A DNA stretch of 64,000 nt from assembly GCA_019057385.1 (NCBI GenBank), contig JAHQJS010000004.1, positions 276,535-340,534 of the forward strand. The letters are read 5' to 3'. Positions 28,937 through 37,881 of this stretch are shown piece by piece; the stretch's first letter is position 1; each line of letters begins with the position of its first letter. Under the pieces are notes generated by a model. The model saw only the letters and a list, made by a program, of their open reading frames with translations. It was not told the DNA's origin and did not search any database. The stretch comes from Candidatus Borrarchaeum weybense (GTDB lineage: Archaea > Asgardarchaeota > Sifarchaeia > Borrarchaeales > Borrarchaeaceae). The translations under genes and the position numbers were made by a program.

Positions 28937-29608
28937 ATGTCAAAGGAGATAGAAATTGAGATATATGCAGAACAACTTCGAAAAACATTCCTCAAATATA
29001 CAAGGAAGGCTTTTGAAATATTACCAAAGATAAATAACCCCCGAATTCTTGATATTGGCTGTGGTTCGGGAATTCCAACTTTAGAATTGGCAAGATTAAG
29101 CAATGGTGAGATAATTGGAATAGATATTGATCAAAGTGCTTTGGATGAATTAAAGGAGAAGGCAAGAAAATTGGGTTTATCTAGCCGTGTTAAAACTATA
29201 AATTGTTCATTATTTGAACTTGATTTTGAAAGTGAGAGCTTTGATATAATATGGGCAGAAGGCGCACTCGCTCCTATCGGCTTTGAAAGAGCGTTAAAGG
29301 AATGGAGGAGACTGCTTAAGATTAAGGGTTTCATTGTGGTTCATGATGATGTGCAAAATAAGGAAAGAAAACTAAGAATTATTCCAAAATATGGCTATGT
29401 ACTCATAAATCATTTTCACTTACCTGATGATGTGTGGTGGACTGAGTATTATGAACCCTTAGAAAAACGAATACATGAGGTTCGTAACAAACATAAGGAC
29501 GATCAAAAGGTACCTGAGGTAGTTAAAAGCTATCAAAATGAAATTGACGCATATAAGAAAAATCCTAAGGCTTTCCGATCCATTTTTTATATCATGCAAT
29601 TGCGCTAG
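28937..29608 (+). CDS. Class I SAM-dependent methyltransferase
   Basis: A 223-residue protein with motif I ILDIGCGSGIPTLELA near residue 36, an acidic motif II (IGIDIDQSALDEL) and motif IV FDIIWAEGAL near residue 109. It is a clear paralog of the minus-strand gene at 29884-30624: both share ERALKEWRRLL-like, PLEKRI-like and NEIDAYKKN-like segments, and both end in FYIMQ. The substrate is unknown. A relic IS605 right end lies between the two paralogs. Confidence 0.88.
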   Translation: MSKEIEIEIYAEQLRKTFLKYTRKAFEILPKINNPRILDIGCGSGIPTLELARLSNGEIIGIDIDQSALDELKEKARKLGLSSRVKTINCSLFELDFESESFDIIWAEGALAPIGFERALKEWRRLLKIKGFIVVHDDVQNKERKLRIIPKYGYVLINHFHLPDDVWWTEYYEPLEKRIHEVRNKHKDDQKVPEVVKSYQNEIDAYKKNPKAFRSIFYIMQLR

Positions 29609-29639
29609 GTTTAGATGGTTTAGAGTGATAAAGTCTATA

Positions 29640-29765
29640 AGTACCTACGGGGCGTAGGGATTTTAAGCCTGTGGAGATAAGACCTCCGTAACCCGCCAAG
29701 GGGATCGAGTCTGTCGCAGAAGCAGGAAGCCTCAAGGCTTTAGCACGAGGTAGCTCACATCATGC
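29640..29765 (+). ncRNA. Relic IS200/IS605-family right end (omegaRNA-like), no tnpB
   Basis: This GC-rich patch in an AT-rich gap has the layout of the 3' end of an IS605/IS1341 element: hairpins CCTAC...GTAGG and GGAG...CTCC are followed by GAAGCAGGAAGCCTC, a loop, and GAGGTAGCTCAC. The GGAAGC-CTC...GAG-GTAGYTCAC hairpin is the classic omegaRNA end next to the guide. One frame reads KQEASRL then stop, a typical TnpB tail. No tnpB coding sequence remains upstream, so this is a remnant. Confidence 0.6.
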
Positions 29766-29777
29766 AAAAAACAAATT

Positions 29778-29817
29778 AATCTTAGAGGTTTTAGTTGGTC
29801 AACTAATCTCTAAGATT
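29778..29817 (+). terminator. Long two-part hairpin after the IS605 relic
   Basis: The outer arms AATCTTAGAG and CTCTAAGATT pair perfectly, and an inner stem TTAGTTG / CAACTAA closes a 2-base loop. A 3-base bulge separates the two on one side. A T-rich stretch follows. It may be a bidirectional terminator between the convergent methyltransferase genes or part of the old element end. Confidence 0.5.
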
Positions 29818-29883
29818 ATTTAATCTATTTAAATGCATTAAACCATTTAGCTGACAGAAGTTAAATCAAATTTCTCTATTATC

Positions 29884-30624
29884 CTAATTTTGCATTATGT
29901 AGAAAACAATCCCGTAGTATTTAAAACCATATTTTCTGAAATAATCTATTTCGTTTTGGTTCATATCTAATTCTCTCTTAAATTTGTTCCCATATTTTTC
30001 CCGTAAAGTTAGAATCTTTTTTTCTAGTGGAGAACAGCAATTATCCCACCAATCAGACTCTGGAAGCGTAAAACTACTTATTAATTTGTATCCCTGTTTT
30101 TCGATAATTTTGAGAATTTCATTATGGGATTTAATAGATGGGTATACTTTTTCCCAATACTTCTTTGCGTCAACTGGAGGGTTGTCTTTCAGTTTTGCGA
30201 TAATAGAAACTACCAAAAACCCACCTTTTTTTAGAAAAAAACGCCATTCTTTGAGTGCTTTTTCAAAGCCGACGATAAATATACTATTTTCCGACCATAT
30301 CACGTCAAAACTGTTTTCTTCAAAATCCATGGAAAACATTGACTTGTTGATGGTCTGGATGTTATCTGCAACACCCTGTGCCGCAGCGTTATTTCTTAGT
30401 ATATCAAGAAAAGTTTGGTTAATGTCTAATGCAACTACTTTGGCAGACATTTTTGCGAGTTCGATACTCGACATACCTGTGCCGCAGCCTACATCTAAAA
30501 TAGTAGGCTCAGGAGGTAAGCCTTTTAACATTGAAAGCGCCTTTTTTGTGGTTTCAGCCTTTCCAAGCTTAGGAATGTCCTTATAAAGTTCAGCAAGAAA
30601 ATCGCTTTCATACTCTTGAGACAT
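29884..30624 (-). CDS. Class I SAM-dependent methyltransferase
   Basis: A 246-residue protein with motif I ILDVGCGTGMSSIELA near residue 38, ALDINQTFLDIL near residue 68 and FDVIWSENSIF near residue 110. It is paralogous to the 28937-29608 gene, in opposite orientation. It overlaps the 3' end of the CYTH-like gene by 17 bases, indicating coupled translation. Substrate unknown. Confidence 0.88.
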   Translation of the reverse strand: MSQEYESDFLAELYKDIPKLGKAETTKKALSMLKGLPPEPTILDVGCGTGMSSIELAKMSAKVVALDINQTFLDILRNNAAAQGVADNIQTINKSMFSMDFEENSFDVIWSENSIFIVGFEKALKEWRFFLKKGGFLVVSIIAKLKDNPPVDAKKYWEKVYPSIKSHNEILKIIEKQGYKLISSFTLPESDWWDNCCSPLEKKILTLREKYGNKFKRELDMNQNEIDYFRKYGFKYYGIVFYIMQN

Positions 30625-31324
30625 GATTAGTAGATAGGTGTTTTTGGCTTAAATATTTGATTACTTTCTGATAAACGATTGCGGGAAGAGATCTAAACGT
30701 TATTTCCTTTGTAGTAATTCCTAAAATGTGCATTCTTTCATAGATTTTCTGTGCAACTTCATTCATATCGGTTCCCCATGCTTCCAGCTCTCCCAAATAA
30801 CCGACACTTTGACCTTGAGAGTAAATGTTCTCGAGAGCAATAACAAACTCTCCTATTGATTTGTTTTTGATTTTGTACAATTCACCGTTCCTTTTTTCAA
30901 CGATAAACCATTCTTCGAATTCCCAATCTTTTAATAATTCTTCTGCGTATCTTTTCTCACCACGGAATAACTCCAATTTACCTTGTGGATAGACTGTTCT
31001 CTTATATTGAAGGTCATTCCATTCAAGAATCTCTGTTTTTGAAAAAAGAATTTGTGAATATATCTCAGGATGACTCCAGGCTCGAAGTCTCATGGTTTTT
31101 CGACTTGGATCCCAGTCTTCTATTGATCCTTTTCTAGGCTTGTAGCAGTGATCATTGAAACGATAAGAAAGAACGGATTCTGCGTTGAGATTTTTTAGTT
31201 TTTTACGAAAAGCAGTGATATCCTTTACAAAAATTCTGACTTCAGATTCAAAATTTTTTGATATACTTTGATTCACATTAAATTTCTCCTTTAGAGCTAA
31301 AAACGTGACTTGCAAAAAGCACAC
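30608..31324 (-). CDS. CYTH-like domain protein (adenylate cyclase class IV/triphosphatase superfamily)
   Basis: The frame is 238 residues, but the CYTH-like part begins near residue 24 with FESEVRIFVKD, so a start downstream of 31324 is possible. Features fitting CYTH are the ESEVRI strand in place of ExExK, KTMRLRAW near residue 77, FIVEKRNG near residue 136 and LGELEAWG near residue 177. CYTH tunnels bind triphosphates with metal; the imperfect ExExK leaves its activity uncertain. It overlaps the downstream methyltransferase gene by 17 bases. Confidence 0.6.
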   Translation of the reverse strand: MCFLQVTFLALKEKFNVNQSISKNFESEVRIFVKDITAFRKKLKNLNAESVLSYRFNDHCYKPRKGSIEDWDPSRKTMRLRAWSHPEIYSQILFSKTEILEWNDLQYKRTVYPQGKLELFRGEKRYAEELLKDWEFEEWFIVEKRNGELYKIKNKSIGEFVIALENIYSQGQSVGYLGELEAWGTDMNEVAQKIYERMHILGITTKEITFRSLPAIVYQKVIKYLSQKHLSTNHVSRV

Positions 31325-31347
31325 TGGCTTACTTTATCTTACTATCT

Positions 31348-31422
31348 TTAGTTTTTAAGGTTTTTAAACTCAAAACAACAAAGAACTTCTGATACTAATG
31401 AATAACTTCCAATTCTATTTGC
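31348..31422 (+). pseudogene. Duplicated promoter and 5' fragment of the iron alcohol dehydrogenase gene
   Basis: About 75 bases align with 35588-35662, the promoter and first codons of the dehydrogenase gene 4.2 kb away. Shared blocks include TTTTTAAA, ACAACAAAGAA and CTAATGAAT, and both encode MN-F-FYLP. After TTTGCC the similarity stops. It is a relic left by duplication or rearrangement and has no coding role. Confidence 0.6.
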
Positions 31423-31549
31423 CTGCAAGCCCACTGTAGTATTTAGGTTTAATTAACGGCTCATGCTGCACTCTGTCTTCGTGGGCGATAGTACCTGGCG
31501 TATCACCGGATACAATAATTAAATGATAAATTTTTTTAATTAAGACCAC
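31415..31549 (-). other. GC-rich conserved-looking short frame, gene remnant or RNA
   Basis: The sequence between 31420 and 31525 is far richer in G and C than its flanks. On the minus strand one frame is open from an upstream GTG at 31549 to TAG at 31415-31417 and reads ...VSGDTPGTIAHEDR... with a plausible soluble composition. I cannot place it in a family. It could be the C-terminal end of a broken gene or a small RNA. Confidence 0.25.
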
Positions 31550-31598
31550 GAAAAAAGAAAAAAGAGTATGGCTTCCTTTGCAGTTTTACAGTTTTTTG

Positions 31599-32318
31599 TT
31601 ATGAAATCTCTTTTATCATTTCGATGCAGATATAGACGATGGCATGTAAAATTTCTATTAGGGTAAGCGTCCAATCCAATCCGTTCCATAGTCTTTCAAA
31701 CGTGAATTTTTGAGGTGGAATTTTTCTTTTCCTATCAAAGAATACTACCCACACATTCATGTCTTGCACTACAATAAAATAGTCGCTGTGTGCTATACAG
31801 TTCCTAATCAAGCGAAAGAGTTGGTTTCCTGCGGTTAATTCTTCAAAAATAGTTTTTATCGCAGGGTAATTATCTGCATAAGCTAATCCCTTTGTAATGA
31901 GATTACTAAGAAATTCCTGAGTGGATTCTGCCCAAGTTACCTTAATGCCCTCATCTATTCCTAAGAGAAACGTAATCACTGAGAGTTGTCTTTTAAGAGG
32001 ACCTTCGATCTCTTGCAAAAAAATAGGAAGAAAAATATCTAAGAAATTCCGTTTATTGAAAGTTAAGCCATCAATCTTTTTTCCAAAACTTGTATCCCAT
32101 AATTTTAAAAACTCCCTATACGTCTCTGACCTAGAAATAAAGTAAAGCAAAGTCTTAACGGATTCATCCTGCGGTATGAAGTTAATTTCGTTGAAATTCT
32201 TTTTTATGCAATTTTCAAATAATCTCACCATGTCATCTACTATTGGTTTTGAGTCAGGATGTTTTTCTACAATTTTATCTTTAATCTTGTTTTTATCAAT
32301 AAACTCTGGCAAAATCAA
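31599..32318 (-). CDS. Unknown protein with HEPN-like R-x4-H motif
   Basis: A 239-residue all-helical soluble protein. Near residue 177 it has LIRNCIAHSDYF, which contains the R-x4-H signature of HEPN ribonuclease domains in the expected helix context. The N-terminal 150 residues are helical and carry no known motif. HEPN proteins act as RNA-cutting toxins and defence effectors. No antitoxin-like partner is adjacent. The call is an inference from one motif. Confidence 0.55.
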   Translation of the reverse strand: MILPEFIDKNKIKDKIVEKHPDSKPIVDDMVRLFENCIKKNFNEINFIPQDESVKTLLYFISRSETYREFLKLWDTSFGKKIDGLTFNKRNFLDIFLPIFLQEIEGPLKRQLSVITFLLGIDEGIKVTWAESTQEFLSNLITKGLAYADNYPAIKTIFEELTAGNQLFRLIRNCIAHSDYFIVVQDMNVWVVFFDRKRKIPPQKFTFERLWNGLDWTLTLIEILHAIVYICIEMIKEIS

Positions 32319-32505
32319 TACACATCCGAGATCAATAATTCAGATCAATGAAATGTTATTAACCTCTAATTTTTAATTTTCTAAATTTCTTCATAGTAAA
32401 TTCTGTTACTGTTTTTGCTCTAAGATAGGAGTTATTATTATTGATCGATGAGGGAAAAATACATATACTACATAATACATATTATTAAGTATATAGGGGT
32501 ATTAC

Positions 32506-32823
32506 ATGACAAACCTCAAGAATGAACTAAAAATACCTCCTGAAGATACAAATCTTCAGGAGGAGTGGAAAATAAGAATACACAAAGAAGGCACAAAAGG
32601 GCTGACAATTGCTAGTATAAAACAAGGAACATGGCTCACAAAAAAACTATGGTCGGAGTGGGGTTGGAAAGAGGTTTTATCAAAAGTAGGAATAACTTGG
32701 CAGAAATTCATGGAAGCATGGTCTTATTGCAGTCATAATTTTGTGTATTGGGCGAAAGGGAATTTCAGTTGGCAATCTGCTGTGAATCGCTTGATAGAGG
32801 AACTTGAAATGGTGATCAAATGA
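32506..32823 (+). CDS. Small protein of unknown function
   Basis: A 105-residue protein, rich in Trp and Lys (KLWSEWGWKEVLSKVGITW). Its first codons cover a perfect 12-base inverted repeat at 32536-32563 that contains an AGGAGG sequence. I do not recognise the family. The composition suggests a small folded domain rather than a chance frame. Confidence 0.5.
   Translation: MTNLKNELKIPPEDTNLQEEWKIRIHKEGTKGLTIASIKQGTWLTKKLWSEWGWKEVLSKVGITWQKFMEAWSYCSHNFVYWAKGNFSWQSAVNRLIEELEMVIK
32536..32563. repeat. Perfect 12-bp inverted repeat with 4-base loop
   Basis: CCTCCTGAAGAT and ATCTTCAGGAGG pair perfectly around ACAA. The hairpin lies about 30 bases into the small gene at 32506. The right arm carries AGGAGG, so in RNA a ribosome-binding-like site is locked in the stem; no in-frame start follows it closely. 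Confidence 0.6.
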
Positions 32824-32967
32824 ATTTCAAGAAAATTTGAAATTAAAAGAGCGCTCAATTGTTTTTGGGCTGATATAAATATGCACAAAAATACAATTTA
32901 TGCCATAAAATTGCTGAAAAGTGACGATAGTTGTCGTACAAGTGTAAAAAGAGTTAGGTGAATTAAA

Positions 32968-33747
32968 ATGCCTGTTATAATGGCTTCTAAAACAGTTTCT
33001 TATACAGATATAGGTTATTATGTTGACCTGAATGGATTACATGATAAATTTCCTCATTTATCTAGAGACAGAGGCCTCGAAATTTATCTCGTTGAACTTA
33101 GGGACGAACAAAATAAACTTATAAAGAGACTCAAACCATTTGAGAGACTTCAGTTAAAAACAGATCAATATTGGAATAAGGGATTAAATAAAAACGTACT
33201 ATGCTTATTGTTACCTGAAAATATGGTCTCAAAATTTAACATCGGAAAAAACTACAAAATAACATTCATCATTATAAAATACGACGGAAAACCGTTCTTA
33301 CCCTTAGAAAACAGAATAATAGGCTATAACACTTTTAGAGTATCAGAATATTTCTCTAAAATTGAAGCTAATTTGCTTTTATTAAGTTTAGAGCAACCTA
33401 TTCTTAATAAGGCTAGTAGTTACTTATGGGATGCTTGGTTAAGGTTAGAAGAAGGTGACATTGAAGGTGCCAGGACTGCTATAAGAAATTCTCTAGATGT
33501 ATTAAAACAGAAGTTTCTACCACAATTAATACTTCTGGAAGGGGCTGAAGAATCAAGCGAATTTCCCAGCAAATTAAGGAACTTAGCGACCGCCATTAGC
33601 AACTTTTTACATTATGGAGGGCCTCATCCAGGACCTGCTCCAAAATCAACTACTGAGCTGACTCTTTCGCTGACTATAGACTTAATACGATATCTTGCCA
33701 TAGCACTAAGGCAGGGGCTTATCGTATTTCAAGAAAACGAGAAGTAA
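32968..33747 (+). CDS. Protein of unknown function
   Basis: A 259-residue protein that I do not recognise. The N-terminal half (residues 1-125) is beta-rich, and the C-terminal half is helical, with LEEGDIEGARTAIRNSLDVL near residue 160 and NFLHYGGPHPGPAPKSTTEL near residue 214. The second half resembles helical bundle domains in accessory proteins. It lies 145 bases after another small unknown gene and upstream of a transposon-type gene, in an accessory stretch. Confidence 0.65.
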   Translation: MPVIMASKTVSYTDIGYYVDLNGLHDKFPHLSRDRGLEIYLVELRDEQNKLIKRLKPFERLQLKTDQYWNKGLNKNVLCLLLPENMVSKFNIGKNYKITFIIIKYDGKPFLPLENRIIGYNTFRVSEYFSKIEANLLLLSLEQPILNKASSYLWDAWLRLEEGDIEGARTAIRNSLDVLKQKFLPQLILLEGAEESSEFPSKLRNLATAISNFLHYGGPHPGPAPKSTTELTLSLTIDLIRYLAIALRQGLIVFQENEK

Positions 33748-34000
33748 GCATTAAAATTACGAAAACATATTGCTTACAATTCTGTCAAAGCAGGAGTCAT
33801 CAACGGGTCTAATTAACTGCATAAGTAGGAGTTAACTGCATAAGCCCAAAATTCTGCCAAATTGATGACAGGATGATGCCCCCTATCAATTTTCTCCTAT
33901 TTGAACTCAATGCTTTGTGCGATAAGGTGCGAGATGTGTACTAAATTGTGTGGTTTATTAATGAACTGTCCTCTAAGATATAAAGGAGTCGTCGATCACC

Positions 34001-35527
34001 ATGATACAGACCATCAAATTCCGAATGTATCCCGATGAGATACAAAAACATCAACTCCATGAGATCCTCACCATCTATAACCGCGTGAAACGCATCGGCT
34101 ATAACCTGTTGTTTCATGGCGAGAACTATATGACCGCACGATTTGGTGAAGTTAAAACTATCCAGCAGTGTTTGATGAGTCTATGTCATAACAACCCCTA
34201 TGTTAACACCATCCTGATCGATAACAAGCAGAAACTGGAAGCACAAAAAACATGGCTGGAAAAACGACGGAACTACATGACCACACAACTAAAAACCATT
34301 ACTAAAAAAATCAACACCATAAAGGAACAGAATAAACATGACCGACGGTTAAAGGGCTTATACGCCCGCAGATCCTCGATAATGGCCAAACTACGCAAGT
34401 TACACCTTGAACCCGTGGTGTTTGGCACCAAGAAATTGTTCAGAGACAGAATACTCGGTAAAATAAGTAGAGAAGACTTTAGAATACAGCGAGATTCCTC
34501 TTTTAGTTGTGTGGGAATAAAGCAAAAGGGTGCTAAAAACTGGAATATCAAAATATTTCCAGATAAAACAGTTAAGCTACGAACTTTTTCCAAGCAAAAA
34601 GGGCGCAAATGGCTGATCATTCCCTTGTCTGTCAACCAAGTACAGGAGAAATGGTTTCAGGAAATCCTTAATGCTGATAAATACACGGTAACCGTAAAAA
34701 GGAAGCTCTTCAAGGGTGAAGTGTGCTATTTTGTCCATGTGTCCTATGAGATCCCCGAACCCGCACCAAATTATGGATATGAACATGGTGCCATCGGAAT
34801 AGATTTCAACTATAATTTTGTGGCGTTAACCAATGTGGATAACAACGGCGAATTACTCTCCTACCATAGCATTTCGTTTGACAACCTTCATACCTATAGA
34901 ACCGATAAGTGTAACGATTATATCTCCTATAAGATGGATAACATCGTCAATTATTGTATCAATAAGGGCAAAGGCATCGTGGTCGAGGACTTACAATTCG
35001 ACCAAGAGTTTTCCTACAATACAAAACGCAACCGCAAATTGAGCAATATAAAAACCACCGCTCTACCATTACTGGAGCGGAAGTGCAAAAAGCGCGGTGT
35101 GTCCTTTCGAAAGGTATTCCCGGGATATACCTCCCTCATCGGGAAATACAAGTATTCCCGATTATATAATTTGTCAATCCATCACCTTGCAAGTTATGTA
35201 ATAGCTCGAAGAGGGCTGGGTTTCAAGGAAGCAATTCCAGCCGTCTACGATTGGGTGCTCTCACACGTTGAGGAGTACATCGAGCCTCATGTGAAAAAGA
35301 GTAGTCCTTACCATAGCTAGGCGATGATCCATGACCTCTTCGAGCACAGCGGGATAACCTCCTTCAAGACTGCTGAGATACTGTGCAAAACGGTATTAAT
35401 GAAGCATGTGTTGAACTCGGTGACGAGCGCACAGCCCGATAACCTTAAGGCTGGTCTTTCCTCTCACGGAAAGATTGAGGATTATCATAAAACGTGGAAT
35501 GTCGTTAATAATTTCACAGTTTTATAA
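34001..35527 (+). pseudogene. TnpB-related protein gene broken by an in-frame amber codon
   Basis: This is a second copy of the intact gene at 46550-48076. An in-frame TAG at 35318-35320 falls at residue 440, exactly where the intact copy has Trp (TGG). The frame continues for 68 more codons that match the other copy throughout. RuvC-like motifs GIDFNYN and VVEDLQFD are kept, and the third motif reads SIHHLASYVIARRG instead of DxNAA. Similarity of the two loci ends at GTAAGGTTTGC, 35544 here. No Zn-finger cysteines are present. Confidence 0.85.
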
Positions 35528-35601
35528 ATAATCGTAAGGTTTGCCTGCAAGAATTGTATAAGCCTGTTTAGCTTCACTTCCATGTCATTAGTGTTTTAAT
35601 A

Positions 35602-35609
35602 TTTTTAAA
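35602..35609 (+). promoter_or_regulatory. TATA-like box of the alcohol dehydrogenase gene
   Basis: TTTTTAAA stands about 25 bases before the ATG pair at 35629 and 35638, so transcription would begin at or next to the start codon and give a leaderless mRNA. The same box is copied in the relic at 31348-31422. Confidence 0.4.
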
Positions 35610-35628
35610 CAAAAACAACAAAGAAATC

Positions 35629-36774
35629 ATGATTCTAATGAATGGCTTTAAATTTTATTTGCCCACTAGGGTTGTTTTTGAAAAAGGCGCACTGTCAAGA
35701 ATCGGCGAATTTGCCTCTAGATTTGGAAAGAAATGTCTTTTAATGACAGGCAAAAATTTCGCAAGAAAACATGGCTATACCGATGATATTTTAGAGAAAC
35801 TTAGCAATTTTGAATTACGAACACACCTATTCGAAGAAGTTGAACCAAATCCGACTAAGAAAACTGTGTTAAAGGCTGTTGATAACTTCTTAAATAATGA
35901 ATGTGAGGTAATAATAGCTTTTGGTGGAGGAAGCGTTATTGACGCAGCAAAGGCGGTTGCACTTATTTCAAAATTAGGAGGTCAAATTGAAGACTATTTT
36001 TTTCCAAATATTGTTGAAAAAGAAATATATCCTGTTATCGCAATTCCTACGACATGTGGCACTGGGAGTGAAGCAACTAGGTATGCAGTTATAACAGATA
36101 ATGATGAAGGATTAAAAAAAACAATTTCAGGTGATCCGCTCGTTCCTAGAATTGCTTTACTTGATGTAAACAATCTGAAGCATATCCCTAAAGAGGTTTT
36201 TTCCAATACAAGTGCTGATACCTTTTGTCATGCAATTGAATCATTTGTGAATATCAAATATACACATCTCTCGGATCTATTTGCTAAGGAATCAATCAAA
36301 TTTGCCTTTGATAATGTTGTTGAGGCATACAAAGGAAACGAAGATAGCAAAGAACATATGTTATATGCCAGTCTTTTAGCTGGAGTGGCAATTAACTTCT
36401 CTGGTTCAACTGCAGTTCATGCTCTTGGATATTATTTGACCTCAAAACACGGAATTCCTCATGGGTTAGCCAGTGCCGTATTCTTGCTACCTGTCTTAGA
36501 ATACGAAAAAGACAGCATTTCTGATAGGATTTATGAACTTGCGTATGCAATGCGGCTCAAACAGACAGATCCCGAATACTTTATCAATGCATTAAATCAG
36601 AAATTTCATGAAATTGGTATAATTAGATCTCTTTTAGACCTAGGCATCGGATATGGGGAGAAGGAAAATATTATCAGGAAAGCTCTTTTGTTTTCAAGAA
36701 ACCTTGACAATAATCCAGTAAAACTAGAGGTAAAAGACTTGACAACAATTGTTGACATGGCGTATACTCGATGA
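35629..36774 (+). CDS. Iron-containing (group III) alcohol dehydrogenase
   Basis: A 381-residue protein. The NAD(P) motif is GGGSVIDAAKAVA near residue 101, followed by TTCGTGSEATRYAVI near residue 142. Metal ligands are supplied by DTFCHAIESF near residue 197 and the pair of His in HALGYYLTSKHGIPHG near residues 263-280. It oxidises or reduces an unknown alcohol/aldehyde. Two close Met codons compete as start (35629, 35638). A copy of the promoter and first codons exists 4 kb upstream. Confidence 0.9.
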   Translation: MILMNGFKFYLPTRVVFEKGALSRIGEFASRFGKKCLLMTGKNFARKHGYTDDILEKLSNFELRTHLFEEVEPNPTKKTVLKAVDNFLNNECEVIIAFGGGSVIDAAKAVALISKLGGQIEDYFFPNIVEKEIYPVIAIPTTCGTGSEATRYAVITDNDEGLKKTISGDPLVPRIALLDVNNLKHIPKEVFSNTSADTFCHAIESFVNIKYTHLSDLFAKESIKFAFDNVVEAYKGNEDSKEHMLYASLLAGVAINFSGSTAVHALGYYLTSKHGIPHGLASAVFLLPVLEYEKDSISDRIYELAYAMRLKQTDPEYFINALNQKFHEIGIIRSLLDLGIGYGEKENIIRKALLFSRNLDNNPVKLEVKDLTTIVDMAYTR

Positions 36775-36805
36775 CAAGAAAATAGAAGAACTTGCTAATG
36801 ATCTT

Positions 36806-37762
36806 TCATATAAGGACCAATATTCCAGCCAGATCAACTAAAATAGCATAAAATCGTGCGAGAATTGAGAAGGCAGATGAACTAGCGGCTTCTTGTCCAA
36901 AGACCAAAGTAAAGATAATTACGATTCCTGATTCTTGCAATCCAAGACCTGCAGGTGTAATAGGAACGAAAGAAAGTGCAGTGAGAAGTGGATGAATCAT
37001 TACAAACCCGAAATATGAAATACCAGTTATGTTAAGTGAGAGTGCGATTAAATACCATTGGAGCCCTTTAAGAAGCCAAGATACCGAAGTAAAGCCTATT
37101 GCATGTGGGATCACTGGTTTTATTTTCTGGCCTTGTTGTTGAAAATCAGAAAATTTAGGTAGCAGCTTTGCTAGTATCTTTCCGATTAGAGGAATCTTGC
37201 ATAACCATTGAACAATACCTTCAGCTTTTTCAGACCAGACAATAATGCCAAGTATTACCGCCACAATAAAGAGGAATATGGTTCCAATAAGTAATACAAT
37301 AAACAAAATCTGATTCTCAATAGTGAAACCAATGAAGATTAATCCGATTCCACATCCAAATACTTTAATGAAGAATTCCAAAGACTGAAGACCAATGATT
37401 GCAGATAGACTTGAAGAATAGGCAACATTTGCTCTTTTTTTGAGGAAGTAAGGGACTGTAAAATAGCCAACGCGTCCAGGAGTTACATCGCTATAGAGCA
37501 TGCCCCCTAGATGACACAGAAAGACTTGTACGAAAGGAACCTGAATGTCCATATATTTTAGAACGAAATGATAACGAAATGCCAGAACTAAATTGTCTAT
37601 CGCATAAAACACTAAAGCTAAGATGAAGAGTGATAACTCGATGCTCACGATGGCGTCAAGAAAATCACTCCATCCTACTTGCCACAAGAGAAGTATGAGA
37701 ATCGCAATACCTAATAGCGCTTGCAATATAACATTGCGTTTGGAAGAGATTACGTTTGACAA
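36806..37762 (-). CDS. Flippase-like membrane protein (LPG synthase transmembrane domain family)
   Basis: A 318-residue protein with about eight membrane helices. It matches the UPF0104/AglD-type 'lysylphosphatidylglycerol synthase transmembrane' family, with the motifs RYHFVLKYM, GRVGYFTVPYFLKKR and PITPAGLGLQESG near the C-terminal third. Family members help polyprenyl- or lipid-linked sugars across membranes. Its neighbour upstream is a methyltransferase, 119 bases away. Confidence 0.83.
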   Translation of the reverse strand: MSNVISSKRNVILQALLGIAILILLLWQVGWSDFLDAIVSIELSLFILALVFYAIDNLVLAFRYHFVLKYMDIQVPFVQVFLCHLGGMLYSDVTPGRVGYFTVPYFLKKRANVAYSSSLSAIIGLQSLEFFIKVFGCGIGLIFIGFTIENQILFIVLLIGTIFLFIVAVILGIIVWSEKAEGIVQWLCKIPLIGKILAKLLPKFSDFQQQGQKIKPVIPHAIGFTSVSWLLKGLQWYLIALSLNITGISYFGFVMIHPLLTALSFVPITPAGLGLQESGIVIIFTLVFGQEAASSSAFSILARFYAILVDLAGILVLI

Positions 37763-37881
37763 AAAATCTCACCAATTCTAAATTGAGTTATATGAATGAA
37801 TTGTGAGAGACAATATCTTATTTTTAAGTTTTGGGACAGATGGGATGAGGGATTCTATTGAAAGAGAGTGGTTGCCAAAAA

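Noticed and set aside
35318..35320. Pyrrolysine or other readthrough at TAG
   Set aside because: The intact copy has an ordinary Trp codon at this place, so a point mutation is the simpler reading.
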